Source: Sphingobacterium allocomposti (GTDB lineage: Bacteria; Bacteroidota; Bacteroidia; Sphingobacteriales; Sphingobacteriaceae). Taken from it: a stretch of 64,000 nt of DNA. Made by a program: the position numbers and the translations under genes. The stretch is taken from assembly GCF_008124885.1 (NCBI RefSeq), contig NZ_VNHX01000020.1, positions 25,922 to 89,921 of the forward strand, read 5' to 3'. A model generated the notes under the pieces. The model was given only the letters and a program-made list of their open reading frames with translations, had not been told where the DNA came from and ran no database searches. Below, one piece after another: positions 42,376-52,799 of this stretch (position 1 is the first letter of the stretch; each line of letters begins with the position of its first letter).

Positions 42376-45253
42376 CCTTACTCCATATCACGTTAAATAT
42401 TTTGCCTACGAGCTTACCAAGCGTAGTTCATCTGACAGTATGCAGAAGTTAGCATCTACTTTGGTGGACGCACAAGTTGACCTCAACCCACATCAGGTTG
42501 ATGCTGCCCTTTTTGCGTTCCGTTCTCCTTTGTCTAAAGGGGCTATTTTGGCAGATGAAGTTGGATTGGGGAAGACTATTGAAGCAGGGTTGGTTATCTC
42601 TCAAAAATGGGCTGAACGCAAAAGAAAGATTATCATCATTACACCTGCCAACCTTCGTAAACAATGGTCACAGGAATTACAAGACAAATTTTTTTTGAAC
42701 TCTGTTATTTTAGAAGCTAAATCATTCAATGAGTTCATCAAGAAAGGCAAGTTGAACCCATTTGACCAGCCGGATATTATCATCTGTTCTTATCAGTTTG
42801 CCCGCACCAAAGAACCATATCTGAAACTTATTCAATGGGATTTGGCGGTTGTGGACGAAGCACACCGACTGAGAAACGTATATAAGGCAAACAATAAAAT
42901 TGCAAAGTCCATCAAGGATTCTTTAATAGAAGCCCCCAAAATTTTACTCACAGCTACACCATTACAAAACTCCTTATTAGAGTTGTATGGCTTAGTAAGT
43001 ATCATTGACGATTATTCTTTTGGTGATTTAAAGAGTTTCAAAACACAATACAGCCGGGTAAACAGTGGTGCAGATGCCGAAACTTTCAATGAATTGAAAG
43101 AACGGCTAAAACCCATTTGTAAACGTACACTCAGAAGGCAAGTTTTAGAATATATACGCTATACAAACAGAATAGCACTGGTAGAAGAGTTTTTCCCCAC
43201 AGAAGAAGAACAACGGCTTTATGATATGGTCAGCGATTATCTGCAAGCAGATAATCTTTATGCACTTCCGGCAAGTCAGCGTAAACTGATGACCTTAATT
43301 TTAAGAAGATTATTAGCTTCCTCAACATTTGCCATTTCAGGCACTTTAGAAGGTTTGGCAAATAAATTAGAAGGCATTGTAAAGGAATCCGAAACCAACA
43401 ATACAGAAAAAGTTTTTGCCCTCGATTTTGAAACATATGATGAACTAAAAGACGAGTGGGAAGGCGAAGAAGATGAAGAACAAGAGAAAGAGAAAAAGAC
43501 CTACACCCAGCAAGACATTGAAAATATCCGTACAGAAATTGACTCGTTAAAAGAGTTTGAAAAATTAGCTAAGTCCATCCGCCTCAATTCCAAAGGCGAA
43601 AAGCTATTTACAGCCCTTGAAAAAGGTTTCAATGAAATGGCTCGTTTAGGTGCTCCCAAAAAGGCCATAATTTTCACAGAGAGCACCCGAACACAGCTTT
43701 ATTTGAGAAACATATTAGAAGCAAGGGGCTATGCTGATAAAGTGGTTTTATTCAATGGCTCAAATACAGACGAAAAATCAAGAAGGATTTATGCAGATTG
43801 GGTAGCCAGACATAAAAATACCGATAAGATTACAGGGTCAAGAACGGCTGATATGCGGGCTGCATTGGTTGACTATTTCCGTGATGAAGCCACGATAATG
43901 ATTGCTACCGAAGCAGCAGCCGAAGGTATCAACTTGCAGTTTTGTTCTATGGTTATCAATTACGATATGCCCTGGAACCCCCAACGAATTGAACAGCGTA
44001 TTGGAAGATGCCACCGTTACGGGCAAAAATATGATGTGGTGGTAGTAAACTTTTTGAATAAAGCCAACGCAGCAGATGTGAGAGTTTATGAGTTGTTACG
44101 TGATAAGTTTCAGTTGTTCAATGGTGTTTTTGGTGCTTCAGACGAAGTTTTGGGGAGCATTGAAAACGGAGTTGATTTTGAAAAACGTATTGCCCGGATT
44201 TATCAGGAGTGCAGAACCACAAAACAAATTGAAGAAGCCTTTAACGAATTGCAATCAGAATTAGAAGTCAATATTTCTGATGCTATGCAACAGACAAGGC
44301 AAAAGCTATTAGAAAATTTTGACGAAGAAGTACACGAGAAGTTAAGAATCAATTTACAGGAAAGTAAAGACTACCTTTCAAGGTACGAATCTTGGTTGTG
44401 GAACATAACGCAGTTTGCTTTAAACAGCAATGCAGATTTTTCTTCCAATGAGCATTCTTTCAGATTGCTGAAAAATCCTTACAGCGACCTAAAAATTCAT
44501 CCCGGACCTTATCGTATAGGCAAGGCAATAGATGATTCAAATGTGTACCGTATCGGCCACCCTTTGGCTCAACGCATCATTGAAGAATGTAAAAAGCAAG
44601 AATTGCCATCAGTTGAACTTACATTCGATTACTCCAATACCATCAAGAAAATTTCAACCCTCGAACTTTATGTTGGTCAATCAGGCTATATGTTGGGCAG
44701 GGTGCTGAGTGTAACGTCTTTTGATGTAGAAGAATTTGTTCAGCTTTCAGCTATTACCCAATCAGGCAATGTATTGTCAAAAGATATTTGCGAACGATTT
44801 TTTTCTTTACCTGCTTCAATTTCGGGCAGCAAAGCAAATACACCTGATACAGTTATAAATGAACTGGAAAGCCATTTAAAAGCACACCAATTGCAGGTTA
44901 TAGATGAAATAGGGCAACGCAACGCCAACTATTTTGAAATCGAATTAGAGAAATTAGACCTATGGGGCGAAGACAGAAGAAACTCATTGAAGATAACTTT
45001 GAAAGACCTCGACCAGCAAATCAAAGACATAAAGAAACAGGCAAGGCTTGCACCAAATCTGCCTGAGAAATTAAAATTGGAAAAGGAACGTAAGAAGTTA
45101 GAAAGTGAACGAGATACTGCTTGGCGTGAGTATGATGGTGCAGCAAAAGAAATAGAACAAAGTAAAGACCGCCTTATAGAGCAAATAGAGCAAAAGTTGC
45201 AACAGGAGCTTATCAAGAACGACCTCTTTTTAATAAAATGGAATTTAATCTGA
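42368..45253 (+). CDS. SNF2/RapA-like DEAD-type helicase of a defence operon
   Basis: The 961-residue protein is a superfamily 2 SNF2-type ATPase. It has Walker A ILADEVGLGKTIEAGL, motif II VVDEAHRL, motif III LLTATPLQNSLLELYG and motif VI QRIGRCHRYGQ. The C-terminal 130 residues are coiled coil (LKLEKERKKLESERDTAW). SNF2-type ATPases move along double-stranded DNA; related ones occur in DISARM and other phage-defence operons. The stop overlaps the next start (TGATG), and Mod, Res and an ATPase are encoded downstream. Confidence 0.88.
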   Translation: MNSLTPYHVKYFAYELTKRSSSDSMQKLASTLVDAQVDLNPHQVDAALFAFRSPLSKGAILADEVGLGKTIEAGLVISQKWAERKRKIIIITPANLRKQWSQELQDKFFLNSVILEAKSFNEFIKKGKLNPFDQPDIIICSYQFARTKEPYLKLIQWDLAVVDEAHRLRNVYKANNKIAKSIKDSLIEAPKILLTATPLQNSLLELYGLVSIIDDYSFGDLKSFKTQYSRVNSGADAETFNELKERLKPICKRTLRRQVLEYIRYTNRIALVEEFFPTEEEQRLYDMVSDYLQADNLYALPASQRKLMTLILRRLLASSTFAISGTLEGLANKLEGIVKESETNNTEKVFALDFETYDELKDEWEGEEDEEQEKEKKTYTQQDIENIRTEIDSLKEFEKLAKSIRLNSKGEKLFTALEKGFNEMARLGAPKKAIIFTESTRTQLYLRNILEARGYADKVVLFNGSNTDEKSRRIYADWVARHKNTDKITGSRTADMRAALVDYFRDEATIMIATEAAAEGINLQFCSMVINYDMPWNPQRIEQRIGRCHRYGQKYDVVVVNFLNKANAADVRVYELLRDKFQLFNGVFGASDEVLGSIENGVDFEKRIARIYQECRTTKQIEEAFNELQSELEVNISDAMQQTRQKLLENFDEEVHEKLRINLQESKDYLSRYESWLWNITQFALNSNADFSSNEHSFRLLKNPYSDLKIHPGPYRIGKAIDDSNVYRIGHPLAQRIIEECKKQELPSVELTFDYSNTIKKISTLELYVGQSGYMLGRVLSVTSFDVEEFVQLSAITQSGNVLSKDICERFFSLPASISGSKANTPDTVINELESHLKAHQLQVIDEIGQRNANYFEIELEKLDLWGEDRRNSLKITLKDLDQQIKDIKKQARLAPNLPEKLKLEKERKKLESERDTAWREYDGAAKEIEQSKDRLIEQIEQKLQQELIKNDLFLIKWNLI

Positions 45254-45456
45254 TGGCTATGAATGAAAATATACAAACACTGGCAAAGGGTATTGAAGCC
45301 AAATTGAAAGAAGCCAATCTGATTACAGATAAGGACAGCAGGTTTGCCAATAACTTGGCAATGGGAAATTTAAAAGACACGGATTGGAAGGTAGCATTGG
45401 AAGAAGTAATAAAGCAACAAGAACAAGATGAACTAAAAGAAAATGAAGCTGAGTAA
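45253..45456 (+). CDS. Small acidic protein between helicase and ATPase
   Basis: ATG at 45253, overlapping the helicase stop, gives 67 residues (MAMNENIQTLAKGIEAKLKE). It is helical with an acidic end (QQEQDELKENEAE) and overlaps the ATPase gene by 14 nt. No family is known to me. The position and double overlap suggest a real subunit or regulator of the system. The longer reading from 45238 would overlap the helicase more. Confidence 0.7.
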   Translation: MAMNENIQTLAKGIEAKLKEANLITDKDSRFANNLAMGNLKDTDWKVALEEVIKQQEQDELKENEAE

Positions 45457-47770
45457 ACTGCACATATCATCGTTTAGGGGTGCTACCAAGCCTGTCGATA
45501 TTCCTTTCGAGAAAGGAAAGAAGATCACTATGATATTTGCTGAAAACGGCAATGGTAAATCCACCATTGCAGATGCTCTAATTTGTTTACTCACTTCCGA
45601 TAAAGGCTCAATAGACGATAAATCAGGCACAGAAGCAAGGTTTATTAAATCATTAGATGCCACAAATGCCAAAATAGAATTACACACTGATAAAGAAGTT
45701 TATTCAGCAACTCTTTCAGGTACTTCAAGGGATTTTGTGAAGTCCAACCACGAGTTAATACCGGAACTCAGATATTTAAGGCGTTCTCAAATTGTCGATT
45801 TGCTTAACAGAAAAGCAACTGAAAGATACGAGAAATTAAAGAGTTACATAGATGTTTCAGGGCTTCTTAAATCAGAAGAAGAACTGCGGAAATTAGTTCG
45901 TGAAACAGAATCAGAAGTTGAAAGACTGGTATCGGTAATAGACAATGCAAAATCAACACTGGAAGCTACTTGGTTAAAAGAAGGTAGTCCGTTAGATGAT
46001 ATGTTGGTTTGGGCAAAGGGTGAATCCGAAAAGGACTTAACCAAAGAAACGGCTCAATTAAAGGAAGTTGATAATCTTTCAAAACAATGGACTGCTATTC
46101 AATCAAAGTATATCGAAATTCAGCAATCTATTAAAGTTGTAGGAGCTGCGAAAAAGGCACATAATACCGCATTAGAAGCATTACAGAAACTACAGGAGAA
46201 GAATACAACCAGCAATGCCGACTTATTAAAACTACTCAATCAGGCTAAAGATTTTATCTCAGGGCAACCCCTAATAGACAATTGCCCGGTATGCGATAAC
46301 AGTATTGAAAAAAATACAGTGGTAAAATCATTAGGCGAAAAAATCGCATCTATGAGTGCCATAGGTTCAGCAGCAAAGGCAGTTGAGAACGCAAAAAAAG
46401 ATTGGGATGGCAAAGTGGCTATTCAGAAAAGAGCAGTTGAATTATTTAGCAACTTACTTATCAAATACCAAAATGATATTGCGAAATACAAAACAAGTGT
46501 TCCCGAAATAGCAACATTTATTGATGGTATAACAACTGATATAAAAACAAACTACCAGTGCTATCAAGATAACCTAACACAATTATCTGACTTATCTAAA
46601 AGGATTGAAGCTGCTAAAGTTAAATACACCAAATCCATCAATCAGCACAACTCAATAAAGCAACAATACAAGTCCATCATTGAGAGTTCAAAGAAGTTTG
46701 AGCAAAAATCAAAACTATCACTGGCAGCTTCAAAGGCATTGGATATTGTTGAAAAAAGCCGAAAAGAGTTTTACGATAATGAGTTGCTTTCTATCTCAGG
46801 TGATGTTGAACGTATGTATCAGCTTTTGCACAAAGATGAAGGTCTTGGTGGTATTAAGTTATTTCTCAATCCACAATACAAAACTTCATTAGAACTGCAA
46901 GCCAATTTCCATACAGAAGAAGGTATCACCCCACAATCAGTGTATAGCGAATCCCATCTTGACACGTTGGGCATTTGTATCTTTTTGGCTTTAGCCAAAA
47001 AATACAGCAAAGGCGATACTATTCTTGTGCTGGATGATGTGGTAATGTCTGTTGACCAAAACCATTTAGACAGATTTATTGACTTGCTGCACACCGAAGC
47101 AGTACACTTTAGCCAAATTGTAATTACAACACACTACGGCCCTTGGCGTGACCGCTATCGCAACAACAGAGCACCTTCGCGTGATATGCACTTTTTAGAA
47201 TTGCGGAAATGGTCAAAAGAAAACGGTATTAGGGTTAAGAATGGCAAAATTGCATTGGACGAACTCAGAGAAATGTTGTCAGACGAAGACAAGTTTCACC
47301 GTGAGAATATATCAACAGCAGCAGGTAGAACACTTGAAAATATCCTGGACTACCTTACCTATTTGTTTTCTGCCAAGTTACCACGCAAGCCGAAAAACGA
47401 CTATCAACTGCACGAATTACTTACAGGGTTATCAAGCCAGTTGGTAAAGTTGCTCAGAGTAGAGCATTTAGAAAAAGACGAAGAAGGCAAATACACTAAA
47501 GTTGTTGCAAATACGGAATTACAGGGCATAATAGACAAGCTGAAACAACTCAAGGCAGTACGTAATCAGGTAGGAGCACATTTCAATTTTGATGGCTCAT
47601 TGGTCAGTGATGATGATGTAACCGACTTTGGAAATGCTACCGTTGAATTTGCCGAATTAATCATTTGCTCGGAAACGGGAACAATGCCTGATAGAAAACC
47701 ATCAGGCTCATATTGGGAAACAAGAACTGGTTCAATTAGGCTTTATCCATTAATTGACCCTAAATCATAA
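45443..47770 (+). CDS. Zinc-hook AAA ATPase with C-terminal HEPN-like motif
   Basis: The 775-residue protein is of the SMC/RecF-like ABC class. It has Walker A AENGNGKSTIADA (residues 33-45) and long coiled coils meeting at a CPVC zinc hook (C281, C284). A signature-like SESHLDTLGICIFLALAK and Walker B TILVLDDVVMSVD follow. The C-terminal helical region ends with AVRNQVGAHF (R707), an RN-X4-H motif like that of HEPN ribonucleases. The plan parallels RloC, an anticodon nuclease with a Rad50-like hook. It may sense DNA ends and then cut RNA. It sits between helicase and Mod. Confidence 0.85.
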   Translation: MKLSKLHISSFRGATKPVDIPFEKGKKITMIFAENGNGKSTIADALICLLTSDKGSIDDKSGTEARFIKSLDATNAKIELHTDKEVYSATLSGTSRDFVKSNHELIPELRYLRRSQIVDLLNRKATERYEKLKSYIDVSGLLKSEEELRKLVRETESEVERLVSVIDNAKSTLEATWLKEGSPLDDMLVWAKGESEKDLTKETAQLKEVDNLSKQWTAIQSKYIEIQQSIKVVGAAKKAHNTALEALQKLQEKNTTSNADLLKLLNQAKDFISGQPLIDNCPVCDNSIEKNTVVKSLGEKIASMSAIGSAAKAVENAKKDWDGKVAIQKRAVELFSNLLIKYQNDIAKYKTSVPEIATFIDGITTDIKTNYQCYQDNLTQLSDLSKRIEAAKVKYTKSINQHNSIKQQYKSIIESSKKFEQKSKLSLAASKALDIVEKSRKEFYDNELLSISGDVERMYQLLHKDEGLGGIKLFLNPQYKTSLELQANFHTEEGITPQSVYSESHLDTLGICIFLALAKKYSKGDTILVLDDVVMSVDQNHLDRFIDLLHTEAVHFSQIVITTHYGPWRDRYRNNRAPSRDMHFLELRKWSKENGIRVKNGKIALDELREMLSDEDKFHRENISTAAGRTLENILDYLTYLFSAKLPRKPKNDYQLHELLTGLSSQLVKLLRVEHLEKDEEGKYTKVVANTELQGIIDKLKQLKAVRNQVGAHFNFDGSLVSDDDVTDFGNATVEFAELIICSETGTMPDRKPSGSYWETRTGSIRLYPLIDPKS

Positions 47771-47782
47771 AACAGAAAAGAT

Positions 47783-49708
47783 ATGTCAGAAATACAAAAA
47801 CAGGAACTCACCTCAATGAATATAGCCGAAGAGCAATTGCGTAAGTTAAAGGAACTTTTCCCTGAAGCATTCACCGAAGGGCTGAAAGTAGATTGGGACA
47901 AACTACGCCTTACGTTAGGACAAAGCATTGATGTAGGCAAAGAACGCTATGGAATGAACTGGCCGGGCAAAGCCGACTGTTTTAAAATCATACAGCAACC
48001 CAGCATTGCCACCCTTATCCCTGCAAGGGATGAAAGTGTGGATTTTGATACCACCGAAAACCTGTTTATTGAAGGCGATAACTTGGAAGTATTGAAGCTC
48101 CTGCAAAAAAGCTATTTGGGCAAAATTAAGTTGATTTATATAGACCCGCCCTACAATACAGGTAAAGAATTTATTTACCCAGACAACTATTCAGAAACAT
48201 TAGAAACTTATCTTGAATACACAGGGCAAATTGATTCAGAAGGTAGAAAGTTTGGTACAAATACAGATACAGATGGAAGATTCCATAGTAAGTGGCTAAA
48301 TATGATGTATCCACGTTTGTTTTTGGCAAAGAATTTACTGAGTGATGATGGAATTATTTTTATTTCAATTGATGATAATGAAATACATAATTTAAGAAGT
48401 GTTTGTAATGAAGTTTTTGGAGAAGAAAACTTTGTTTCACAAATTTCAAGAGCAACTGGTACTCCAACAGGTGGTGGTAATAAGGCTATTGTAAATGAAG
48501 TAGATTATATCCTCGTTTATTCAAAAGATAACATTTATAAATCAATTGAAGGTCTACCATTAAATGATAAAGAAGCGGCAATTTATAATCTAGAAGATGA
48601 AGGCGGTAAATACTTGACTCGTTCCCTAAGAAGAACTGGTGGTGAAGATAGACGAGAAGATAGACCGAGTATGTTTTATGCTATTAAAAGCCCTGATAAT
48701 GAAGATGTATTTCCTTATGGTCCTACTGGATATGAGAGTAGATGGATTTGCGGTAAAGCGAAATATGAAGAGATGGTTAAAAACAATTTGATAGAGTGGC
48801 GGAAAGTAAATGGTAATTGGCAGGTCTATCAAAAATTCTATTTAGAAAACAGATTAAAGCAGCCTGGCAACTTATGGAACGACATTGAAGGTAATAAAAA
48901 AGCAACTATCGAAACTCGTCAGCTTTTTGATTCAAAAAAAGTCTTTGATTTTCCTAAACCTGTTGACTTACTTAAGAAAATTATTCAACTATCATCACAA
49001 GAAGATGATGATATAATTCTTGACTTTTTCGCAGGTTCTGCTACCACTGCCCACGCTGTAATGGAGTTAAATGCAAGTGAGAATAAAAAAAGAAAGTTTA
49101 TTTGTGTTCAAATTCCAGAACCTACAACAGAAGAATCCGAAGCGTTTAAAGCAGGTTATAAAAATATTGCCGATATAAGTAAGGAAAGGATAAAAAGAGC
49201 TGCATCTAAAATTGGTAAAGAGTTCAAGAGTAAAAGAAAAGTTGATGAATCAACTATTTTTGGTACTGATATTATTGAATCACCAGACCTTGGCTTCAAA
49301 GTATTCAAACTTTCAAAATCTAATTTTAAAATTTGGGATAGTGCATTAGAGAAAGAGCCGGAAGTTATTCAAGCCAAATTGTTTGAGCATATCCAGCACA
49401 TTTCACCCGAAGCAGAGCAGGAAGCCATTTTGTATGAATTATTGCTAAAATCAGGTTTTGAGCTTACCACACCTATCGAAAAACTCACTTTGGCAGGGTT
49501 AACAGTTTTCAGCATTGCCGAAGGGCAATTGCTTATCTGTTTAGAAAAAGAACTTACCCACGATTGTATCAAGGCAATGGCAGAAATGCAACCTACAAGG
49601 GTTATTTGCTTAGATGAAGGCTTCAAAGGAGAAAATGCAGATGCACTAAAAACCAATGCAGTTCAGATAATGAAAAGCAAAGGCGTTGTAAACTTTAGAA
49701 CCGTATAG
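47783..49708 (+). CDS. mod: Type III restriction-modification methyltransferase (Mod)
   Basis: The 641-residue protein has the adenine-methyltransferase motif IV LIYIDPPYNTGKEFIY ahead of motif I DFFAGSATTAHAVMEL, the order of beta-class N6-adenine enzymes such as type III Mod. A variable target-recognition region lies between them (about residues 200-400). It methylates one adenine in a short site and directs the Res subunit. It is 12 bp after the ATPase gene and 4 bp before Res. Confidence 0.9.
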   Translation: MSEIQKQELTSMNIAEEQLRKLKELFPEAFTEGLKVDWDKLRLTLGQSIDVGKERYGMNWPGKADCFKIIQQPSIATLIPARDESVDFDTTENLFIEGDNLEVLKLLQKSYLGKIKLIYIDPPYNTGKEFIYPDNYSETLETYLEYTGQIDSEGRKFGTNTDTDGRFHSKWLNMMYPRLFLAKNLLSDDGIIFISIDDNEIHNLRSVCNEVFGEENFVSQISRATGTPTGGGNKAIVNEVDYILVYSKDNIYKSIEGLPLNDKEAAIYNLEDEGGKYLTRSLRRTGGEDRREDRPSMFYAIKSPDNEDVFPYGPTGYESRWICGKAKYEEMVKNNLIEWRKVNGNWQVYQKFYLENRLKQPGNLWNDIEGNKKATIETRQLFDSKKVFDFPKPVDLLKKIIQLSSQEDDDIILDFFAGSATTAHAVMELNASENKKRKFICVQIPEPTTEESEAFKAGYKNIADISKERIKRAASKIGKEFKSKRKVDESTIFGTDIIESPDLGFKVFKLSKSNFKIWDSALEKEPEVIQAKLFEHIQHISPEAEQEAILYELLLKSGFELTTPIEKLTLAGLTVFSIAEGQLLICLEKELTHDCIKAMAEMQPTRVICLDEGFKGENADALKTNAVQIMKSKGVVNFRTV

Positions 49709-49712
49709 CCCT

Positions 49713-52613
49713 ATGAAGTTAAAGTTCGACAGCACCCAAGATTATCAAATACAAGCTGTAAACAGCTTTATTGATTTGTTTGATGGGCAACCATTAAACC
49801 AAGGCGATTATACCATAGAAATCAATGCTAAAGCCGATATAGGTCAACAGTTAAGCACCATTCAAACAGAATTAGGTATTGGCAATCATTTGGCTATTGA
49901 TGAAAATACCATTTTAAAAAACCTGCACAACATTCAGGAAAGAAACGACTTAGACCCAACACCGGAAACAGAGTTCAAAAACAACAATTTCAACTTTTCA
50001 GTTGAAATGGAAACTGGTACAGGTAAAACTTACGTTTACCTGCGTACTATTTTTGAGTTAAGCCAAAAGTATGGTTTCAAAAAGTTCATCATTGTAGTGC
50101 CAAGTGTGGCCATCAGAGAAGGCACACTAAAGAACATTGAAATAACAGCAGAGCATTTCAAAGCACTATACAACAACATCGAGTTTGAGCATTTTGTGTA
50201 TGATAGTAAAAAAGCAAATCGCCTTCGGCAATTTGCCACCAGCAACCAGTTGCAGATAATGATTATCAATATTGATGCTTTCAACAAAGAATCAAACATC
50301 TTCAATCAGGAACGCAACCAATTAAGCGGTTTCAGCCCAAGAGACTTTATCCATTCAGTTCGCCCCATTGTATTAATAGACGAACCCCAAAGTGTTGACA
50401 ATACGCCTAAAGCACAGGAAGCCATCAAGTCGCTTAACCCCTTGTGTATTTTCCGTTTTTCTGCTACGCATAAAAACTTATACAACCTCATTTACAAGCT
50501 CGACCCTATAAAGGCGTATGAATTACGTTTGGTAAAGCAAATTGTAGTTGCCTCAGTTTTGGGTGCAAATGCTCAAAATGATGCTTACATCAAGTTAATG
50601 GAAGTAGATAACAAAAGCGGAATCAAAGCCAAAATCAAAATCCAGGTACAAGATAAAGGCAGCGTAAAAGAGAAAGATTTTTGGGTAAAGCAAAATGCAG
50701 ACCTATACATCCTGAGCAATGAAAGAGAAGCATACAGAAATGGTTTTGAAGTATTAGACATCAGTTGCGAACCGGGTAATGAATTTATAGATTTTACTTC
50801 AGGTCGTTTGTATTTAGGTCAGGAAAGGGGCGGTATTACGGATGATCTGATAGAAGTACAAATCAAAAACACCATCAAAAAGCACCTCGACAAAGAACTA
50901 CAACTAAAGGGCAAGGGCATAAAGGTATTGAGTTTGTTTTTCGTTGATAAGGTTGCCAACTACCGTATTTATGATGCAGAAGGCAAACCTGCCAAAGGCA
51001 AGTTTGCTGAATTGTTTGAGCACCATTACAGCGAGTTAATCAAATTACCTCAATACAAAGAGTTGGATGTATTTCCGGTGGATAAGCTACACGATGGATA
51101 TTTCTCAGCAGACAAAAAGGGAGTATTCAAAGATACCAACGGAAGTACCCAAGCAGATGATGATACCTACGCAAAAATTATGCGTAATAAAGAGCAATTA
51201 CTTTCAATGGACGAGCCATTGAAATTTATCTTTTCACACTCTGCTCTTCGTGAAGGTTGGGACAACCCGAATGTATTCCAGATTTGTGTTTTGAGAGAAG
51301 TAGGCAGCACCAAAGAACGCAGACAAACTTTAGGTCGTGGGCTTCGTTTGCCTGTAAATGCAGATGGTGAAAGAGTAAAAGACGATAACATCAACAAACT
51401 AACTGTAATTGCTCGTGAAAGCTATGCAGATTTTGCAGCAGGGCTGCAAAAAGAGTATGAAGATGATTGTGGCGTTACCTTTGGTAAAGTGCCAAAAATT
51501 GCATTCTCCAAACTATCAGTTTTAGTGGGTGAAGAAGAAAAACCATTGGGCAGGAAAGCCAGTGAAGATATTTGGTCAGAGTTAGTTTCAAAAGGTTTTG
51601 TTGATACCAACGGGAAAATACAGCCTGCATTCAATCCTTCTAAAGAAGGATTTTCATTAGGCTTGTCAGAGCAGTTTGTACAACAGGAAGCAGAAATAAT
51701 CACAGTCTTACAATCGTATCAATTAGAACGCCACATCAAAAAAGATGAAGAACCCAAAAGGCTCAAAATCAATAAGCAAATATTTCTCGACCCTGAATTT
51801 GAAAACCTTTGGAACAAAATCAAGCACCGCACTACATATCAAGTCAACTACTCAACAGACACTTTAATTGCTAACGCAATTAAGTCCATTACAGAAATGG
51901 AAAAGATTGAAGCAGTCAAAGTATCATACAGAGAAGATATTGTAGGTATTGAAAAGAAAGGCGTAACGACAACCAACACAAAAGCCAACGAGATTAAAAT
52001 TGAATATACAGGCATTCTGCCTGATATTCTTGCATATCTGCAAAAGGAAACGGAACTCACAAGGGCTACATTGGTAAAAATACTTTCAGGTTGTACACGA
52101 ATTGCAGAGTTTGCCATCAACCCTCAGAAGTTTATGGATGCAGTAGCCGCCATTATCAACCGTGAATTACACAAGTTAATGATTGACGGTATCAAATACG
52201 AAAAACTAACAACAGGCCAAGTAGAATGGAGTATGCAACTTTTCAGAGAAGAAGAATTGAAAGACTACTTTGAACAATGTTTGCAGGTGCAGAAATCAGT
52301 GTACAATACAGTAATTTACGATAGTGAAGTAGAAAGACGTTTTGCCGAAGAACTGGACAAGAGAGAAGATATAAAGCTATTTGTTAAGCTACCCGGATTT
52401 TTCAAAGTAGAAACCCCAATAGGTACATACAATCCCGATTGGGCAATAGTAAAGCACAATGATGAAACCATCTATTTGGTAAGGGAAACAAAAAGCACCA
52501 AAAACTTTGAGAAGCTCCGCAATTCCGAAGCAGACAAAATCAAGTGTGGCAGAAAGCATTTTGAAGCCATTGGAGCAAACTTTGATGTGGTAACAAGTTC
52601 AGCAGAAGTATAA
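49713..52613 (+). CDS. res: Type III restriction enzyme subunit (Res)
   Basis: The 966-residue protein has a DEAD-type helicase part: Walker A METGTGKTYVYLRTIF, motif II VLIDEPQSVD, and motif VI QTLGRGLRLPVN. The C-terminal PD-(D/E)XK nuclease has NPDWAIV and VRETKS. With Mod it cleaves unmethylated DNA after ATP-driven movement. All key residues appear intact. It is translationally coupled to the small gene that follows (TAATG). Confidence 0.9.
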   Translation: MKLKFDSTQDYQIQAVNSFIDLFDGQPLNQGDYTIEINAKADIGQQLSTIQTELGIGNHLAIDENTILKNLHNIQERNDLDPTPETEFKNNNFNFSVEMETGTGKTYVYLRTIFELSQKYGFKKFIIVVPSVAIREGTLKNIEITAEHFKALYNNIEFEHFVYDSKKANRLRQFATSNQLQIMIINIDAFNKESNIFNQERNQLSGFSPRDFIHSVRPIVLIDEPQSVDNTPKAQEAIKSLNPLCIFRFSATHKNLYNLIYKLDPIKAYELRLVKQIVVASVLGANAQNDAYIKLMEVDNKSGIKAKIKIQVQDKGSVKEKDFWVKQNADLYILSNEREAYRNGFEVLDISCEPGNEFIDFTSGRLYLGQERGGITDDLIEVQIKNTIKKHLDKELQLKGKGIKVLSLFFVDKVANYRIYDAEGKPAKGKFAELFEHHYSELIKLPQYKELDVFPVDKLHDGYFSADKKGVFKDTNGSTQADDDTYAKIMRNKEQLLSMDEPLKFIFSHSALREGWDNPNVFQICVLREVGSTKERRQTLGRGLRLPVNADGERVKDDNINKLTVIARESYADFAAGLQKEYEDDCGVTFGKVPKIAFSKLSVLVGEEEKPLGRKASEDIWSELVSKGFVDTNGKIQPAFNPSKEGFSLGLSEQFVQQEAEIITVLQSYQLERHIKKDEEPKRLKINKQIFLDPEFENLWNKIKHRTTYQVNYSTDTLIANAIKSITEMEKIEAVKVSYREDIVGIEKKGVTTTNTKANEIKIEYTGILPDILAYLQKETELTRATLVKILSGCTRIAEFAINPQKFMDAVAAIINRELHKLMIDGIKYEKLTTGQVEWSMQLFREEELKDYFEQCLQVQKSVYNTVIYDSEVERRFAEELDKREDIKLFVKLPGFFKVETPIGTYNPDWAIVKHNDETIYLVRETKSTKNFEKLRNSEADKIKCGRKHFEAIGANFDVVTSSAEV

Positions 52614-52795
52614 TGAAAAGAGCATCAAGATATACACCCATACAGCGTATTGAACGAAACCTTCGGTATTCGTTCTCCTGTATGCTATGCTTGATGTTTT
52701 CACCCAACCACACCCGGATTTACCCTTGGTGGCAAATCATCTGTCTATTGGGCTTTATAGGTTTTATGGGTTATATGGTTTCAATTTCAAGTTAA
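52613..52795 (+). CDS. Small one-helix membrane protein of the defence operon
   Basis: The 60-residue frame overlaps the Res stop by one base. It starts basic (MKRASRYTPIQRIERNLRYS) and ends with a hydrophobic segment (WWQIICLLGFIGFMGYMVSI), so it should sit in the inner membrane. No family was recognised. Coupling with Res and the gene 4 bp further on suggests it belongs to the system. Confidence 0.55.
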   Translation: MKRASRYTPIQRIERNLRYSFSCMLCLMFSPNHTRIYPWWQIICLLGFIGFMGYMVSISS

Positions 52796-52799
52796 GAAT

